This document shows, piece after piece, positions 23,086 to 36,070 of a stretch of DNA of 64,000 nt. A program made the translations under genes and the position numbers. This DNA is from Clavulina sp. PMI_390. Its lineage: Eukaryota > Basidiomycota > Agaricomycetes > Cantharellales > Hydnaceae. The stretch is from NCBI GenBank assembly GCA_015039315.1, contig WIDE01000036.1:1-64000 (forward strand), given 5' to 3'. The number at the start of each line of letters is the position of its first letter. Within the stretch, counting starts at the first letter, position 1. The notes under the pieces are model-generated. The model did no database searches. It was not told the origin of the DNA and worked only from the letters and a program-made list of their open reading frames with translations.

Positions 23086-26000
23086 TCACTCGGCGTGAGC
23101 GAATAACCGACTGACGAGACTTCGCTCAATCACGACCCCACTGGCTCTGAGCGCTTCTCGCTCGCGTTTCCGTCGCTCCATCTCGCTCCACACCTGCGCG
23201 TCACTGGGCTTGCTGAGCTTGCGCCTGCCCATTGTCGGTCGGGACGTCGCGGTAGACGAGACCAGGGACGCCGCGCTCGGGCTGTCAAACGTACCAGCAG
23301 CCATGGTGTGGGAGCGAGCGCGGAGGGTAGGGTCCGTAGAGCGCGGGGCGGCGATGGATGCGGCCCGCAGGGATTCGTTGAGGAGGGATGGCTGCAGTGG
23401 TCGGTGCGCGTGGCCATGTGTAGAGGACGAGAGCGTCGTAGTGGTGGATGGGCCATCTTCGGTGCTACCACTACCTTCGCCAGGGTGGTTTGAGCCAGGG
23501 GCGGGTAGGGCCTCGGGAGACGAGTGCGAACGCGTCGTCTGCGGTCTCTCACCATCAGAGTAATACCCTACGTCTCGTTCCAGTGCCGCCGCAGCTGTCC
23601 CTCTCCCCTTCCCGAATCGCGCAAACCATCCCTCACCACCACCACTTGCACCTCCACGCCCTCGTCCGCTCGCGATCGAGACGTCCAGGCTTCTTCGCGC
23701 TTCCATAGTCCGCACCGAGCCCGCTGCAGACCCAGACCCACGACGAGGCCTGGGCCTCCGCGTATCAGACGAGAGCGACGCCAGCGAAACAGTCTCTCCA
23801 TCCGCGGCGCCGCCTGCCTTAGCTTCCAGGCGCACTTGCATAAGCGTCGACCAGTGTGGGGGGATAATCGAGTCGCTTGAAGCCGTGGAAGAGCGCGAGC
23901 CCGTTGCGGTGCTCTTTTTGTGTGGGCGGGGGATCGGCTGGTCCAGGAGAGGCTCAGCTACAGTGCTAGGGCCAGCGCTAGCACCAGAGGGAGAAGTGTG
24001 CGAGTATGAAGGGATAGTAGGAAGGGGAGCTCGAGCGGGATGCTGTGACCGAGCCTGCGATCGAGCCGGGATCGGCGCAGGTACTCCTGATGGCGGTAAT
24101 GGCGTTCGCGAATGCGAGTGCGCACTGCTAGCTCGAGAGGATGAGCCAGCAGGCGACGGGGACACTGACGATCCAGCGACGTCATCCGTCATGGGCTCAG
24201 GTTCCGCAACCTGAACACGCGATGAAGAAGAAGAAGACGAGGGCCCAAAGAGTTGCTGGATCGATGCCGTAAATCGCCCGCCTAATGAACGTCTCCGCGC
24301 ATGCTTCTGCGCCTTGATCGTCTTGTCACTATCTTTTGCCCCCTTGCCGTTCGCATGGCCGCTCAGGCTCGTGCTTGGCGTATTGTTGTTATACTCTTCC
24401 TCGGTATCCGATACCACCGCCGAGTGAATCGAAGGTGCTGTCCCTGCCACGGCCCTCGCTGCCTCTAAGACACCCGCTGCTGCAGTCGCCGCCACTGGGA
24501 TAACACCTCCAGCAGGCAGGGCTTGTCCACCGCTACCACCAGGGATAGGCGAGACTGTCCCTGAGCGCTCGCGTGCACGGCCAAAGACGGACGACCCCAC
24601 GATCGAGCCCGTCGGGGATTGCGGGCGTGGCTGTGGGCGTGATTCCACCTCGAATGACTGGGGATTACCCTGAGTCGGAGCAGCGGAAGTTTCAGCGGCA
24701 GCAGCAGCGCTCGCCTGCCGAGGACCTCTCCCGAGCCCGAGACTGAATCGTTTCTTCCGCCTCGGCTGAGTCGCGGTGGCCGTCCCAGGCTGATTAGGTT
24801 GAGCAAAATGGGCCCTGACCGTCGCGTCCGCATCCGTGCTATCATCGAGACCCTGGATGTGTGAGAGTTCTGTTGACCCGGAGGGGGGTACCCGGACAGA
24901 GTTCGTCGGTGTGGGATTTTGTTCGAGGTAAGTGGAGGCGAGCGCCGCTGATACGTCAAGGGCGACGGTTGGGGGGCGCTGGAAGAGGGCTGGGGATGAA
25001 CCTTGTGGGCGAGGCCGTGCCAACGCGAAAAGAGATATGCTTGGAGGTAGTGTTGGCTGTGGGGTTTGGGAAGATGAGGCTATGGGGGTAGCATCATCGC
25101 TGGTGCTAGCGGCATGTTGCTCGTCCAGTAGATTTGCTTGGGCTACCGTTCGATCGGAAGGATTAACACGCACGCATGCAACGAAGAGAAAATGTCAGTA
25201 TTTTGCGCGTGATCGAGCATAGGACGACAAGGGTAAGGGGGGACTTGAGAACTCCGAAAAGGAAGGGCGGGCAAGTGAAACTCAGGAAGCGAGAAAATGG
25301 ATAGGCGAATGGGCGGAGAGTGGGTGCCCAACACCGACCGATCACGGCCATACGCACACAACAGAGAAGAAAGGCGAGAAAAAATCGAAGGAATCACACA
25401 CAACACACAGAGACACTTACGTTCTGGTTCTTCTGGGGTAGGATCTTCCGGCGGGTTCGAGCTCAGAGCCGCAAAGGAATTGCTATGCTGCCTTTTGATG
25501 GAATGTGTGCTGCTCGCAGCCGAATTGAGCCTGGAGGGAGCAGGGCGAAGGGATGAGCGGGGAGGAGGGGGTGGGATGGACGATGATGACGTATTATTGT
25601 CGTAGGGAGCCTCGGATGATGATGATGACGACAGAGGAATGGGTGGCTGGGCAGCAACGGGGTGAGGGGAGGCAGATCGTGAGGGAGGGAGTGGGATAAG
25701 TGTGGGTTCAGTTGTTGCTATTGGAGCTGAATTATTCCCGGAAATTTGTTCGTTATTGACAGCGTCATCAACAGGTGGTGCTCGTGATGTCTCCGCTTCT
25801 AAGACTGCAGAGGTGGAAGGCGGGAACGGAACAGCATCTTTCCGCCTCTTCTTGACCACCGTGGGAGCAGGTCTGTAGGCTGGGACTGGAGTGGTATATT
25901 TTCCCGCCGGGTGGGGCACAAAGACGACTCTGGCTCGCGGAGACACATCGACGAGGTCAAATAGCTCGACGAAGCGAGAGACGCGGACAAAGTTGGGTGG

Positions 26001-26603
26001 TTGAGTTGGTGTGGATGCAGAGTCGACATCATTGTCATCGAGTGTGGGATCGGGATGTTGATGTTGATGGATGGCAGGACTGGGAACGCTGAATACTGCA
26101 GTCGATTCAGCAGCAGCAGCAGCCATGTGAGACGGTTTGTGAACGCGGTTCGGCAGGGAAGAAGTAGGAAGAAGAGGATTCTTGGGAGAGTAGAGAGAAG
26201 TGGGATTGTTCAGAGGAAATGCGGAGAGCTGAACAAGAAAAGGAGGCGCGCGACCGCCGCCAGTGGCGGTCTGAGAGTCGACGCCGTTCCCGCTTGCAGG
26301 TGTGCTTGCAGTGCTCGTGTTCCTCAGAGGCAATGGAAGGCTGTCAGGAGCAGCAGGAAGAGGAATGACACTTTCGTTGTTGTTGGCCTGATGCTGCTCC
26401 TGAGGTTTGCTCGTGACACTGACACTCGTCCTGCTGGCTGCTCCGTTTTCCACGGCAGTCGCGCTGGTGGTCACAGTATGCGCAGAGTCCGAGTCGGAAG
26501 CGCCGGTGTCTATGCGCCGGTGCCCAGCAGCGGCGATGGCAGCAGGAGCGCTGTGTGCGCTCGAGTGGGAGAGGGAGGGAGACGAGAGGGCAATGGAAGT
26601 CAT
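23086..26603 (-). CDS. Large Ser/Pro-rich low-complexity protein, function unknown
   Basis: Two exons (25421-26603 and 23086-25136, joined over a 284-bp intron) give 1077 aa in frame. The ATG at 26603 (MTSIALSSPSLSHSS) is the first in-frame start. The protein is dominated by Ser, Pro, Ala and Thr with poly-Ser runs, suggesting long disorder. Three spots look conserved rather than compositional. They are PPFLVQLSAFPLNNPTSLY, RFVELFDLVDVSPRARVVFVPHP followed by KKRRKD, and the C-terminus WSEMERRKREREALRASG ending in SLVSRLFAHAE. Basic patches (RRKKRFSLGLGRG, HARRRSLGGRF) could be phosphorylation-linked membrane or nuclear signals. I do not recognise the family; scaffold or signalling roles would be speculation. 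Many long antisense ORFs overlap it because of GC-rich codon bias. Confidence 0.72.
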
Positions 26604-27941
26604 CAACAGTGGAGAGGAGCCCAAAAGCGGCACGTGGCGTCCCTAAAAGTAACGAGTCAGCCACCCCCTCCTGCTTTCGTAGTAGTTAAGTACAAGTGCA
26701 CACTGCCAACGAACCCCAACACAGCGAGCTCCACCCCTGTACGCACTCCTGGCGCCGGGCCCGACGTTGCCAATGTGTGACACAGTACTCGCAAGCAGCT
26801 CACCTGCTTTGGGACTGCTCTGCACTCTCTACTCACTCCGAGCTCAGGGGCCAAGTATCGAGGAGTGGCAATCGAGGCTTCTGGGATGGATTGCTCTCTG
26901 TTCACAAGGACAGGTCACGAGTTCTAGCCCCCTACACTAATAAAACCTCATTTGACGCTATGACATGTGCCCCAGCCACCAGCCCAGCGCTTATGACGTG
27001 CGGAGGGTTCTAGCCCCCTTCCCACTACAATCAACCAATCAATAAAACGTAAATTTTTCACGAAAAACTCCCGCCCTTGGAGCACATCGGCGTCATTTGG
27101 GGCGAACGTAAAAATTGTCTGGGCGTAAGGACCCCATTTTTTTCGGGTATAAAAAAAGAACAAACAATGAATTGGATGGGGGCAACGTATCGAGTAGCCT
27201 TTTTCTGCTTCCGCCTCGGCGTCGGCACTTATTTTTCATGATGGATGCATGTCACGACAAATCATTCCTGTCAATCCTGCGCTGAACAGCCTCCGATCCG
27301 CCGTCTTGGCTCTCCTCCTTCTTGTCCACGTTTTCTCGTCTGACATGGTCATCCCGTCGATCTCATCTCTCCACTCTTGGCTCCAATGGTGCAGAGGAAG
27401 TTCCTCCGTACTCCGCCCTCCCCTTATCTATCACCAGCCTTCCCCAATTTTACGTAGTGGTCCTTCGCAATATTCGGCCCCACAGCTTTGCCACGCGGCT
27501 GGAGCTCAGACGCCAAACATCGAAACGAAAATCGAATCAGAACCCCCACACATATATGTATGAACGGGTGCCTGGTAACGATCGGACTTCTCTCAGAGAA
27601 CCGCCGGGTGGGGTCGGGATTGAGTTGGAACATCAGCAAGGTGACCTTGGCATTTGGAGCAAAGGCACACATCGATCACGATACCACGTATGCATAGCAG
27701 CTGTTATATTGATCACTTCTCTACACATACAAGCAATGGAAGTAGTAGAAGAAGATGATGGTGGTGCTGATCATCGATGAAAAGGAGGTCGTGTCCAGGG
27801 CGAGGTGGAAGCGTAGCGCCATCAGAGGAGAGGGGACGATCCAGGGACGGTGTTTAGCGTAAAAGGGCCGGATTTGAGCTGTCAGGCATTTCCCCATAGG
27901 CGAGCGGGATTGCTGCAAAACTGAACGAGGAAATTCTATTG
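26604..27941. other. Intergenic, no recognised gene
   Basis: About 1.3 kb has only short, unsupported ORFs on both strands. The left end should hold the promoter of the Ser-rich gene. A small minus-strand open segment near 27600 (QLNPDPTRRFSERSP) could be a stray exon but has no partner. Confidence 0.4.
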
Positions 27942-29017
27942 ATGGGCGATCTCATAGCACGTAAGATTGGATGGGTCGCCAAGCCCCTCAGTCGGGGTAC
28001 AATCCTCCGTGTGTTGATCAAAGAACGTGGATTTGCGGAGGATCGCGTCCATAGCGGTCGGGAATGTCGACACAGTTCCTAAGCCTGTACGCGGATACCG
28101 CAAGAACGGAGATGCCTGGAGATCTGACGTGAGGATGTCAGCGATGGCGAGCGAGAGAGTCGAGGAAGAAATTGGCGAGGCAGAAATAGATCAGAAAAAA
28201 ATGCAATTTTTGGGACTGCTCATGCGGCCGTACAGGCGTCACATTAAACGAGGAATATAATGATAACATCATAGAGAAAGATTGTTGAGGATAAAGGGAA
28301 TGGGGAACTCACTCATTGTTGTTGACTGGGGGCACTATTGCTCCCAGGCCCGTGTTGAATATCACACAGAGGCGTTATCGGTGACACTGATGAGGTGGTG
28401 ACTGGAGGGGCGATCATAGGAGACGCTTGGGTGGTCGATTCACAATACATAGCGTTGCCCGGGTAGAACGATACACTGTGTTCGGAAGATCGTCGATCGT
28501 CGATGCATAGCAGGCAAACTGGGAATTCTTGGGAGACAAGATAGGTTGACTAGATGGTAGGTTCATAAAATAGCGTGGCTAGTGATGGATGAAGCCTAGT
28601 GAGATAGAATAGTAAACAGTATTAGCGAGCAGGCAAACTGTAGGAATGGTGAATAATCCACTCACCTCAGTGGGTGCCTTCATACACAAGTATCATACAG
28701 CACATGGCGGCGATGGAGGTAGTCACCCCGCGAGAAGTCATCCGTAGTCCAGAGCGCTAGGGCACTAGAATGCGTAGATGATATAGAGTTGTTGTTCAGG
28801 CCAGCCAGTACCAGATGTGGTCGTCCACTGATGTCCAGCATTGTCCATGGGATCTCCGACCAGGACCCACACAGTGACAGGAGTAACTAGGTCGCATAGA
28901 AGGTATCGCTGACGAGAATATCTACTGGAAGGTCATCTGCTTGACGCGCGTGGAAGAAAAAGACAGGAAAATAAAATAGCGCAGAAATAGGTTGGGCGCT
29001 TACGGGAGCCGCGGCAT
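27942..29017 (-). CDS. Probable spliced gene of unknown function
   Basis: I find a chain of minus-strand coding-like segments. It runs from ATG 29017 (MPRLP, exon 29004-29017) to an exon from 28924 (RYSRQRYLLCDLVTPVTVWVLVGD then PMDNAGHQWTTTS). A segment with LWTTDDFSRGDYLHRRHVLYDT follows, then one with CIDDRRSSEHSVSFYPGNAM and a Ser/Thr/Pro-rich part, and a last segment with FPTAMDAILRKSTFFDQH ending CYEIAHQ at 27942. Splice sites fit for the first joins. The join into the last segment is unresolved because a stop appears just before a good donor. No signal peptide or known domain is recognised. It may be one gene with an unseen exon, or a decayed one. It is divergent from the ATPase gene, 264 bp away. 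Confidence 0.4.
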
Positions 29018-29281
29018 CTTCCGACCTCCTCTCGTTCGAGCTCCGGTTTCGCGTCACCCTCCGCGCGCGACGATTCGTAGAGCCCTCACACAATCTTCTA
29101 CTGCGCTATCTTAACACGTGTCTTCTTATCTGGTGTATTGCCAGCGATATCTAGCGCTAAATAGCGCGTTTCCTTCTTGGTGACCTTCTTGAGAGACAGT
29201 GAGTTTTGTTGTGGCCCCGTGCATGCACATTTGTCGTTGATTTGCCTTTGCAGGTCATCATTCCTTTCGTTTACCAACACC

Positions 29282-32200
29282 ATGGACAGTATGTGGGATG
29301 ACGACGACCTGAACGGGGCACCTGCAAAGCCCGTTGCTGAAGCCGACGACGCTGTTGGCGAACCAGATCCCGACGAGCAGCCTATCACGGGTGCCGGCTC
29401 TCGTCGCAAGATCACTGTCAAAGGTCCCTCACAACCCTCCAAAGCTCGTGTCCTTGACTCTGAGGACGAAGATGTGCCACCTCCTCGTCCAACCCGTTCC
29501 AATCCTAATGGAGAATACCCAACGAACGGCCGTGGCCTTCGATCACGCTCCATTAGGGATACCGGTAGCCCTGACTCGCTCAGCGCGCCCTCTATCCAAC
29601 GTACCACCCGTTCCGGCCGCTCCGTTGCCCCCAATTATGCTATCAGTGAAGAGGATGATGATGATGACGGGCCACGTCAGGTTGGGCGACGGCGAGCTGG
29701 GAAACCTTCTCGCAACGACAACTTTATCGAAGATGACGAGAACGACGACATTGACTCCGACGCAGGCTATGGTCAGCGCTCGACACGTTCCCGAAAACCT
29801 CCCCCACCCCGTCGACCCAAACCAAAGAAATCTCCTCGCAAGCGCTCTCGTAATGATGATGAGGATGGGGATTTCGAACTTACGGGCAAAAGCGACGTAG
29901 ACACTGACGAGGAAAGCGGCTCACACGACTTTGACGCTCCTGTGACATCCCCGTCCCCCGAACCCCCCTCCCCACACCGGACCCGCGCCGAGGCGGCGCA
30001 CAGTCCGCGTGGATATGGTCTGCGTCCCGCACGCAGGCCCATCAACTACCAAATCCCACCTCCGCTCGAGACTGATGCGTCGTTCGCGAACATGGCTGCT
30101 GACTTGGGGGGCGACAAACCTGTGCGCCCGCCGCGCCCGCGGTTTGGGCTCGCTCGTGCTGGGAGCCAAGCACTGGGCGCAATAGGTGGTGGACTTTTGC
30201 CTGATGGTTCCCTCCCTGCTGCGCCTCAGCTCAACGATGACTCTGACTCGGATGACCCGAACCATCCGTCGAACAAAGCTGCACGTGGTGGCGCCAACGC
30301 TGCTAATGGCCAAGGCCTCATTGGCGCGGGTGGCGCAACAAACGATGGTGCGGCAGCTGCAGGAGGTCCTGCAAACTATGGGAAAGTCAGCAAGGACTCA
30401 CGTGAGTAGCAAACATCTCTGATGACTCCAGCTGCACAATTCCCTCAATCTGACGACTCACCATTTCATGTCTAAAGTCCTCGCTGATACTGACCCCCTG
30501 GGAGTCAACGTCAATGTCACCTTTGACGAAGTCGGTGGCCTAGATGACCACATCTCCTCGCTCAAGGAGATGGTGATGCTCCCACTTCTGTACCCCGACA
30601 TCTTCCAGCAGTTCAAGATCACTCCCCCGCGTGGCGTGCTCTTCCATGGTCCACCCGGTACGGGTAAGACGCTCGTAGCGAGAGCGCTCGCATCTAGTGC
30701 AAGGAACGGTGGCCGTGAAGTTGGTAAGTGTCTTAGCAGTTGCTCACTGACTCCTTTTTCTCATGGAAACGTTTTTGTAATCTTTCTATAGCCTTTTTCA
30801 TGCGGAAGGGTGCAGATATTCTATCCAAGTGGGTGGGTGAAGCCGAACGTCAGTTGCGCTTGCTCTTCGAGGAGGCGAAGAATTGTCAGCCTAGCATCAT
30901 CTTCTTTGATGAAATCGATGGTGAGCTCGCGTTCCGGGCAATCTCTGTGCCGCAGTTGGTAACGCCAATCTATTGTTCGTAAGGTCTCGCTCCTGTTCGA
31001 AGTAGTAAACAAGATCAGATCCACGCCAGTATTGTGTCTACATTATTGGCGTTGATGGATGGCATGGATGGTCGAGGTTAGTCATCCATCACCTGTCTAG
31101 TCTCTGTCCGGTGAGAGAGAAAAGGCTGACATGCTCTCCCCAATTATAGGTCAAGTCATAGTCATTGGTGCAACGAACAGACCCGATGCAGTGGACCCTG
31201 CACTCCGACGTCCAGGACGATTCGATCGCGAGTTCTACTTCCCACTACCCAACTTGACCGGGAGAAAGAAGATCTTGCAGATTCTCACCCGTGGTTGGCC
31301 TGGGTGGGATGGCGAGACTGGCGAGAAAGTGCTCTCGACTGTGGCCGAGATGACGAAGGGATATGGTGGTGCTGATCTAAGAGTGCGTGTTGTATCAGTG
31401 TGCTCAGTGTTGGAACCATCTTTGCTGATCTGGCTTGCCTCACTTGTGTTCAGGCTTTGGCTACGGAGGCGACGCTGAATGCTATCCAGAGAACCTACCC
31501 CCAGATCTACAAGTCTACTGATCGCCTCGTCGTGAAACCTGAGACCATCCACGTTATACCCCGAGACTTTATGATATCCATCAAGAGTGCGTGCTTTCCA
31601 TCCATTGCCATCACCACCTTGCTCATACCTCTACTTTGATGTCTAGAAATTGTTGCGTCATCCGCTCGCTCCTCAGCTTCAGCAGCTGCCGCACTCCCAC
31701 CTCACCTCGCTCCTCTACTTCAATCATCGCTCGACCAAGCTCGCACCGCTCTCGATAGACAACTGCCTAAAACGAAGCAGCGGAATGCGCTAGAGGAGGC
31801 AGAATGGGAAGATGATCCTGGGGATGATGGTGGATTCCAACGCGAGATGCAGTTGCAAGGTTCGTCTCTCACTCCCTTCCTATTCAACTATTCCCCATAC
31901 TGACGGTGGCTTTCCGATAGCACTGGAAACGCAGAGGATATATCGACCTCGGTTACTTCTCCATGGCCCGCCGGGTATGGGACAGGCGATGATTGGTGCT
32001 GCTGCCCTGCATGGGCTAGAGGGCGTTCATATCCAAAGCTTAGATTTGGGGACACTGTTTGGAGACTCGGCCCGAGTAAGTGTGAACCAAAATCTTCCAC
32101 CCAAGGACTTGTGTTCTAATAGACTATCCAGTCAGCCGAGGCGGCACTTGTGCAGCTCTTTGTAGAGGCCAAGCGACGAAAACCATCCGTTATTTACATC

Positions 32201-33923
32201 CCCTCACTACTTGGATGGTCTTCTGCTCTCTCTGACGCTGCTCGTAACACTATGGGCGAACTCCTCGATTCTCTTCCCTCCACCGACCCTATTCTGCTCC
32301 TTGGCGTGCTCCAGGGTGACCCCTCTGAGCTCTCACCTGAAGTTCGCGATTGGTTTGGGTTTTCTCCTGAGAGTGTTGTTGCGATGCGTCAGCCTACTCA
32401 ACAACAACGGCTGCAGTTCTTCAATGAAGTTCTCGAGGATGTCAAGCGTCCACCCAACATGTTCCCTGACGCTATCCCACGGAGAAAGAGGATACTACCA
32501 AAGCTCCCCATTGCCCCGCCACCTCCACCAAGACAACCTACACAGGCAGAACTCGCGGCCCAGAATGAGAAAGATCGCCTCACTCGTGTAACGTTGATAG
32601 CTCGGTTAGCCCCTATCCTCACCGAAATTAAGAAGCGTTATCGGAGATCGACGAGAACTATCGAAGTAAGCTTGCTTATGACTCCTCCATTCAGCAGTCT
32701 TCTAACGAAGTATTACCTCATCGTAGGAAGCAAAAGAAGCCGCGGCCCTACTTGATGGCTATAACCGCAACACTCCAGGAATCATCATACCTCCCGAATT
32801 CCAGATTACCACCCAGCCCGAAGCTTCTGCACCGGTAGCGGGAACGAGCTTAGCGCCTGGAGACGTAGAGATGGTGGACGCTCAGGCCACCGCGGCAGCT
32901 ATCAACCCCGAACCAGCCCCGTTGACGAACGGCGCGACCCCAGCAGCTACACTGGTGACCGAACCTCCTCATCAGGCTGCCACTATTCTCTCTGCACCCG
33001 TCCCATATCCTGACCCTTCCGTCCCCTTGGCCTCTGCTGTTCCGCCGACTGATGCTACCCTGGCTCCCCCTGTCGCCTCCTCTACCCCCACGAACGGAAC
33101 TCCAAAAGTGTTCGCGCCGACAGAAGTCTATAAGATCGACGTGGACGAAATGCAATTTAAGCTGCACAGCCAAAACAATGGTTACCTCACTCCTGGCGAG
33201 GTGCTCAACGACCTCGCTAAGATCGTGCGCAACACTCGTATCCCGCCGTGCAATGTCGACCACGTGCTCAAGGCTCATCAGATGCATGCAGAGTTCGAGA
33301 GCATTATCTGGGATCCGCAGTTCCTGGCGGATTGCCAGAAAATGGCGGAGAGACATCGTGCAAAGATGGCGGACAAGAAGAAGCAGGAAGCAGCGGAACA
33401 ATCTGCTGCTAGGAAGAGCAAGAGCGCGTCTCGAGCCAATAGTGCTGCTGCCTCACCTCGACTTGCTGGGGGTTCTCAACCTCTTCCTGGCACAGCTCCA
33501 CCTCTTGCGGTGGACACTTTAGCTTCTAGCCCCCCGGCCGATCGTGGCCTGAAGCGTCCACGGGAAAGCAGCGCTACAGCCCTACCAGAGGGCAGCAACG
33601 GGTCTCAGCCTAAACGAGCCAAGTTGGGCGGCTCTAATCCATCCTCCCCTCTCGCGACGGATTCGGCTCCTCTGCCCGTCGATGAACCAATGCCGATGTA
33701 CCCCGACTTTGTGCTTGACGAGCGCGACTGGCAGAATCTTCGTAGTGTTCTGGAGCATGTGACTGCTCCCCTGACGGTCGAGCAGCTGGAGGAGTTGCGT
33801 GCCATCCTCCTCGATCTTGTTTGGAAACATCGTGCGGAGTGGGACCGCAGTATACTCGTCCGAAACATGAGCAACGCAGTACAATCTTACCTTTCTCGGC
33901 CGGACGTCGAGAAATTGCAGTAG
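29282..33923 (+). CDS. abo1: Abo1/Yta7/ATAD2-type AAA ATPase, histone chaperone
   Basis: This nuclear AAA+ protein is expected to bind histone H3 and regulate nucleosome density. The start at 29282 has a strong context (CACCATGGAC) and gives the usual acidic N-terminus (MWDDDDLNGA) with Asp/Glu runs, basic RPKPKKSPRKRS patches and many SP sites. AAA1 begins at VTFDEVGGLDDHISSLKEMV. It contains Walker A GPPGTGKT, Walker B SIIFFDEID and sensor/arginine-finger region IGATNRPDAVDPALRRPGRFDREF. AAA2 has a degraded Walker A (GPPGMGQA, lacking the Lys-Thr), as expected for this family, in which the second ring is structural. The C-terminal part has a degenerate bromodomain-like helical block (YLTPGEVLNDLAKIVRNTR then FLADCQKMAERH). 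The gene has about ten exons with short introns; the stop is at 33921-33923. Confidence 0.94.
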
Positions 33924-34303
33924 CTGAAGATTTGTTCGTCGACATCAATCTTTGGATGGACGATCTTTCGTTGATCATTTGGAACTGTGTTTTTTTTTCG
34001 CCGATTTGTAAACCGCTTTCATCTCAGTCTGCTAGTACATGCGCTACTTATCACGATTTCTATTTGAATCCCTCGTTTTGTACTTACCTGTCATCGTTAA
34101 ATAACACTGTGTCTTATATCCATGATTCGGGATGACAGCATACACACGAACTTCCCTGAATGTTGGAGCGGGAAACTGTCACAGATGCGCGAAGTTGTGA
34201 CGACGAATTCGGAGCTCCATCGTCGTTTTCGCATTTCTTTCCGGCTCTGTCGTGCTGGAGGGGCCGAATTTTGCGGCCCTAAGATTTCTTCTACTCGGAA
34301 CCT
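33924..34303. other. Intergenic between ATPase and first tandem paralogue
   Basis: 380 bp, same-strand neighbours. Nothing recognisable beyond expected 3' UTR and promoter sequence. Confidence 0.5.
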
Positions 34304-36070
34304 ATGGACCTGAGTCTAGACCCAAATGCGTCCAAGCATATCTTTGAACTGGTCATGAAGGAGAACACCGAATTGCGAGACGAGATCCAAAAACTCAGAG
34401 TATGCTATTTTTTCTTGATATCGCCGACAAAATTATCTGAGATAGCGTTTTATCTTCTTCTCATTCTCAGACAGAGATAAGCTCCCTCAGGAAGTCCAAA
34501 ACGCGACGACAGTCTGAAAACCGCACTACTAGCAATCAGACTGAGGTTTCCTTCGATGCATCTCAAACATATTCCGTCTTTTCAGATCAGGTGAATATCA
34601 CTACCTTAGTTTCTTCTCATGTGCTGAATGCTCAATTCGTTTTGTCAGGATCATCACGTCTCGCAGGGTCCTCGTGCACAGTCTGCTAAGAGACAGCGCG
34701 GGTTCAAGACCGGTTCGAGTTCGGAAGGAGACGATGACGAACATGCTCTTTTTCCATCATCAAAAAAGACCAAGTCAGGTAATTAATTATATCTTTGGCG
34801 CGTTCTCACTAATTATTCAACGTATGAATCAACATGCCCATGGACGATCCTAATCGCAATTATTCTCAGAGGTTCGTCATTCGACTTGACAAAGATATCT
34901 ACGTCATCTTAACCGCTCATTATGTGCCAGTACATCCCAAATATTCGGTCCCCCAATCCCAACACAAGCCTCCGCCAGCCAGCTATTTTGGAACCTCGAC
35001 TATTGCACGGAATCTCAGCAATTGATGGATTTCCACGGCCTACGCACAAACAGAAGGAGAAAGATGTCAGTAATATTTAACACTATGCTTTGTGCCTTTC
35101 GGTCTCAGTCGCTCATTAACATCCTAGAGGTTGTCTGTAGAAGTGATCTCCATCTCCTCTGATGAGGACGAGTTACCATTTCCCACCAATGGAAAAGCTC
35201 GCGCAAGCGGGGCTGGTGATCTCGTGGTTGAAAAAGATGAAAACGAGCAGGTGCATTCCTTGAGTCGCTCTTGATGTCCCACCTACAGAATCAGCAAAGC
35301 ACGCTCGTTAGGTGTACTAAAATATATTTTAGGAGCAATGTGAACGCAATTTTGAAGCCATTCAAGCTGCACATAGAGAAGCGGCGAAAAAACTACACCC
35401 AGTATATGCTGCGCAACCCATTCTTCGCCTTCCTTTCCAGTGTTTTGACCTCGAGAGTTTCAAGCATGCCTTCGAACAGTCATTTGACCAGTACATGCGG
35501 GAGAGGTGAGGTGGTGCCTTTGATGAAGCCTATGATTGGTGATATGTGAATTCAGAATGTACACTGACGTCTAATTGACCTTGTGTCCTCAATCAATTGT
35601 TAGACGCAATCCTTTCCCTGGAAGTGGCTCAGAAGGGCGCCCAAGGCTTGCGCTCTTCAGACATGAAGACCTATTTTTCCACTCAAGTTGTGGAAATAAT
35701 GCATTCTCTGTTCATACACCGAATATTGTGCCTACTGTCCCACTTGAAGGTCTTATGGCTGTGCTGAGCTATGAGAAATACGGAAGCTCCTGGAATTTTC
35801 TTGGCGTATTCAAATGCCGAAAGCTCTTACATCAGACTGAATTGGAGGTAAGTGTATGAGAATTATGCTCGTGCCCAGCAGTTATTTGACATAGCATGAA
35901 CAATGCATTAGGTTTGTCATAATGCAAAAATTACTGGCATATATGGATTCGAGGCTGGCGTCTGCTTCCCTAACCTTGGATACCACATTCAAGAGTTTTT
36001 CCTGCACAGGAGAGATTTAATTTCACAACCTGATGATGAATCGCAGGACCATGATACTAAGGTCATATAG
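34304..36070 (+). CDS. Uncharacterised agaricomycete protein, tandem copy 1 (DUF6697-like?)
   Basis: The gene starts at the ATG at 34304 with a short coiled coil (SKHIFELVMKENTELRDEIQ, then TEISSLRKSK). Basic and acidic disordered exons follow (KRQRGFKTGSSSEGDDDE, ISISSDEDELPFPTNGK), including nuclear-type KKTK patches. The C-terminal domain has FEAIQAAHREAAKKLHP, FKHAFEQSFDQYMRE, NPFPGSGSEGRPRLALFRHED, LMAVLSYEKYGSSWNFLGVFKCR and ITGIYGFEAG. The WxFLGVFKCR strand pattern recalls the fungal DUF6697-type domain, but I cannot confirm this. A second copy with the same exon order follows at 37.2 kb. Function is unknown; a nuclear or chromatin-linked role would be a guess from composition. Exons in the middle were read by frame and splice consensus and may be off by a few bases. 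Confidence 0.68.

Noticed and set aside
23210..26780. Many long plus-strand ORFs, including one of 259 codons
   Set aside because: They are antisense to the Ser/Pro-rich gene, arise from its GC-rich codon bias, and show no domain or splice pattern.
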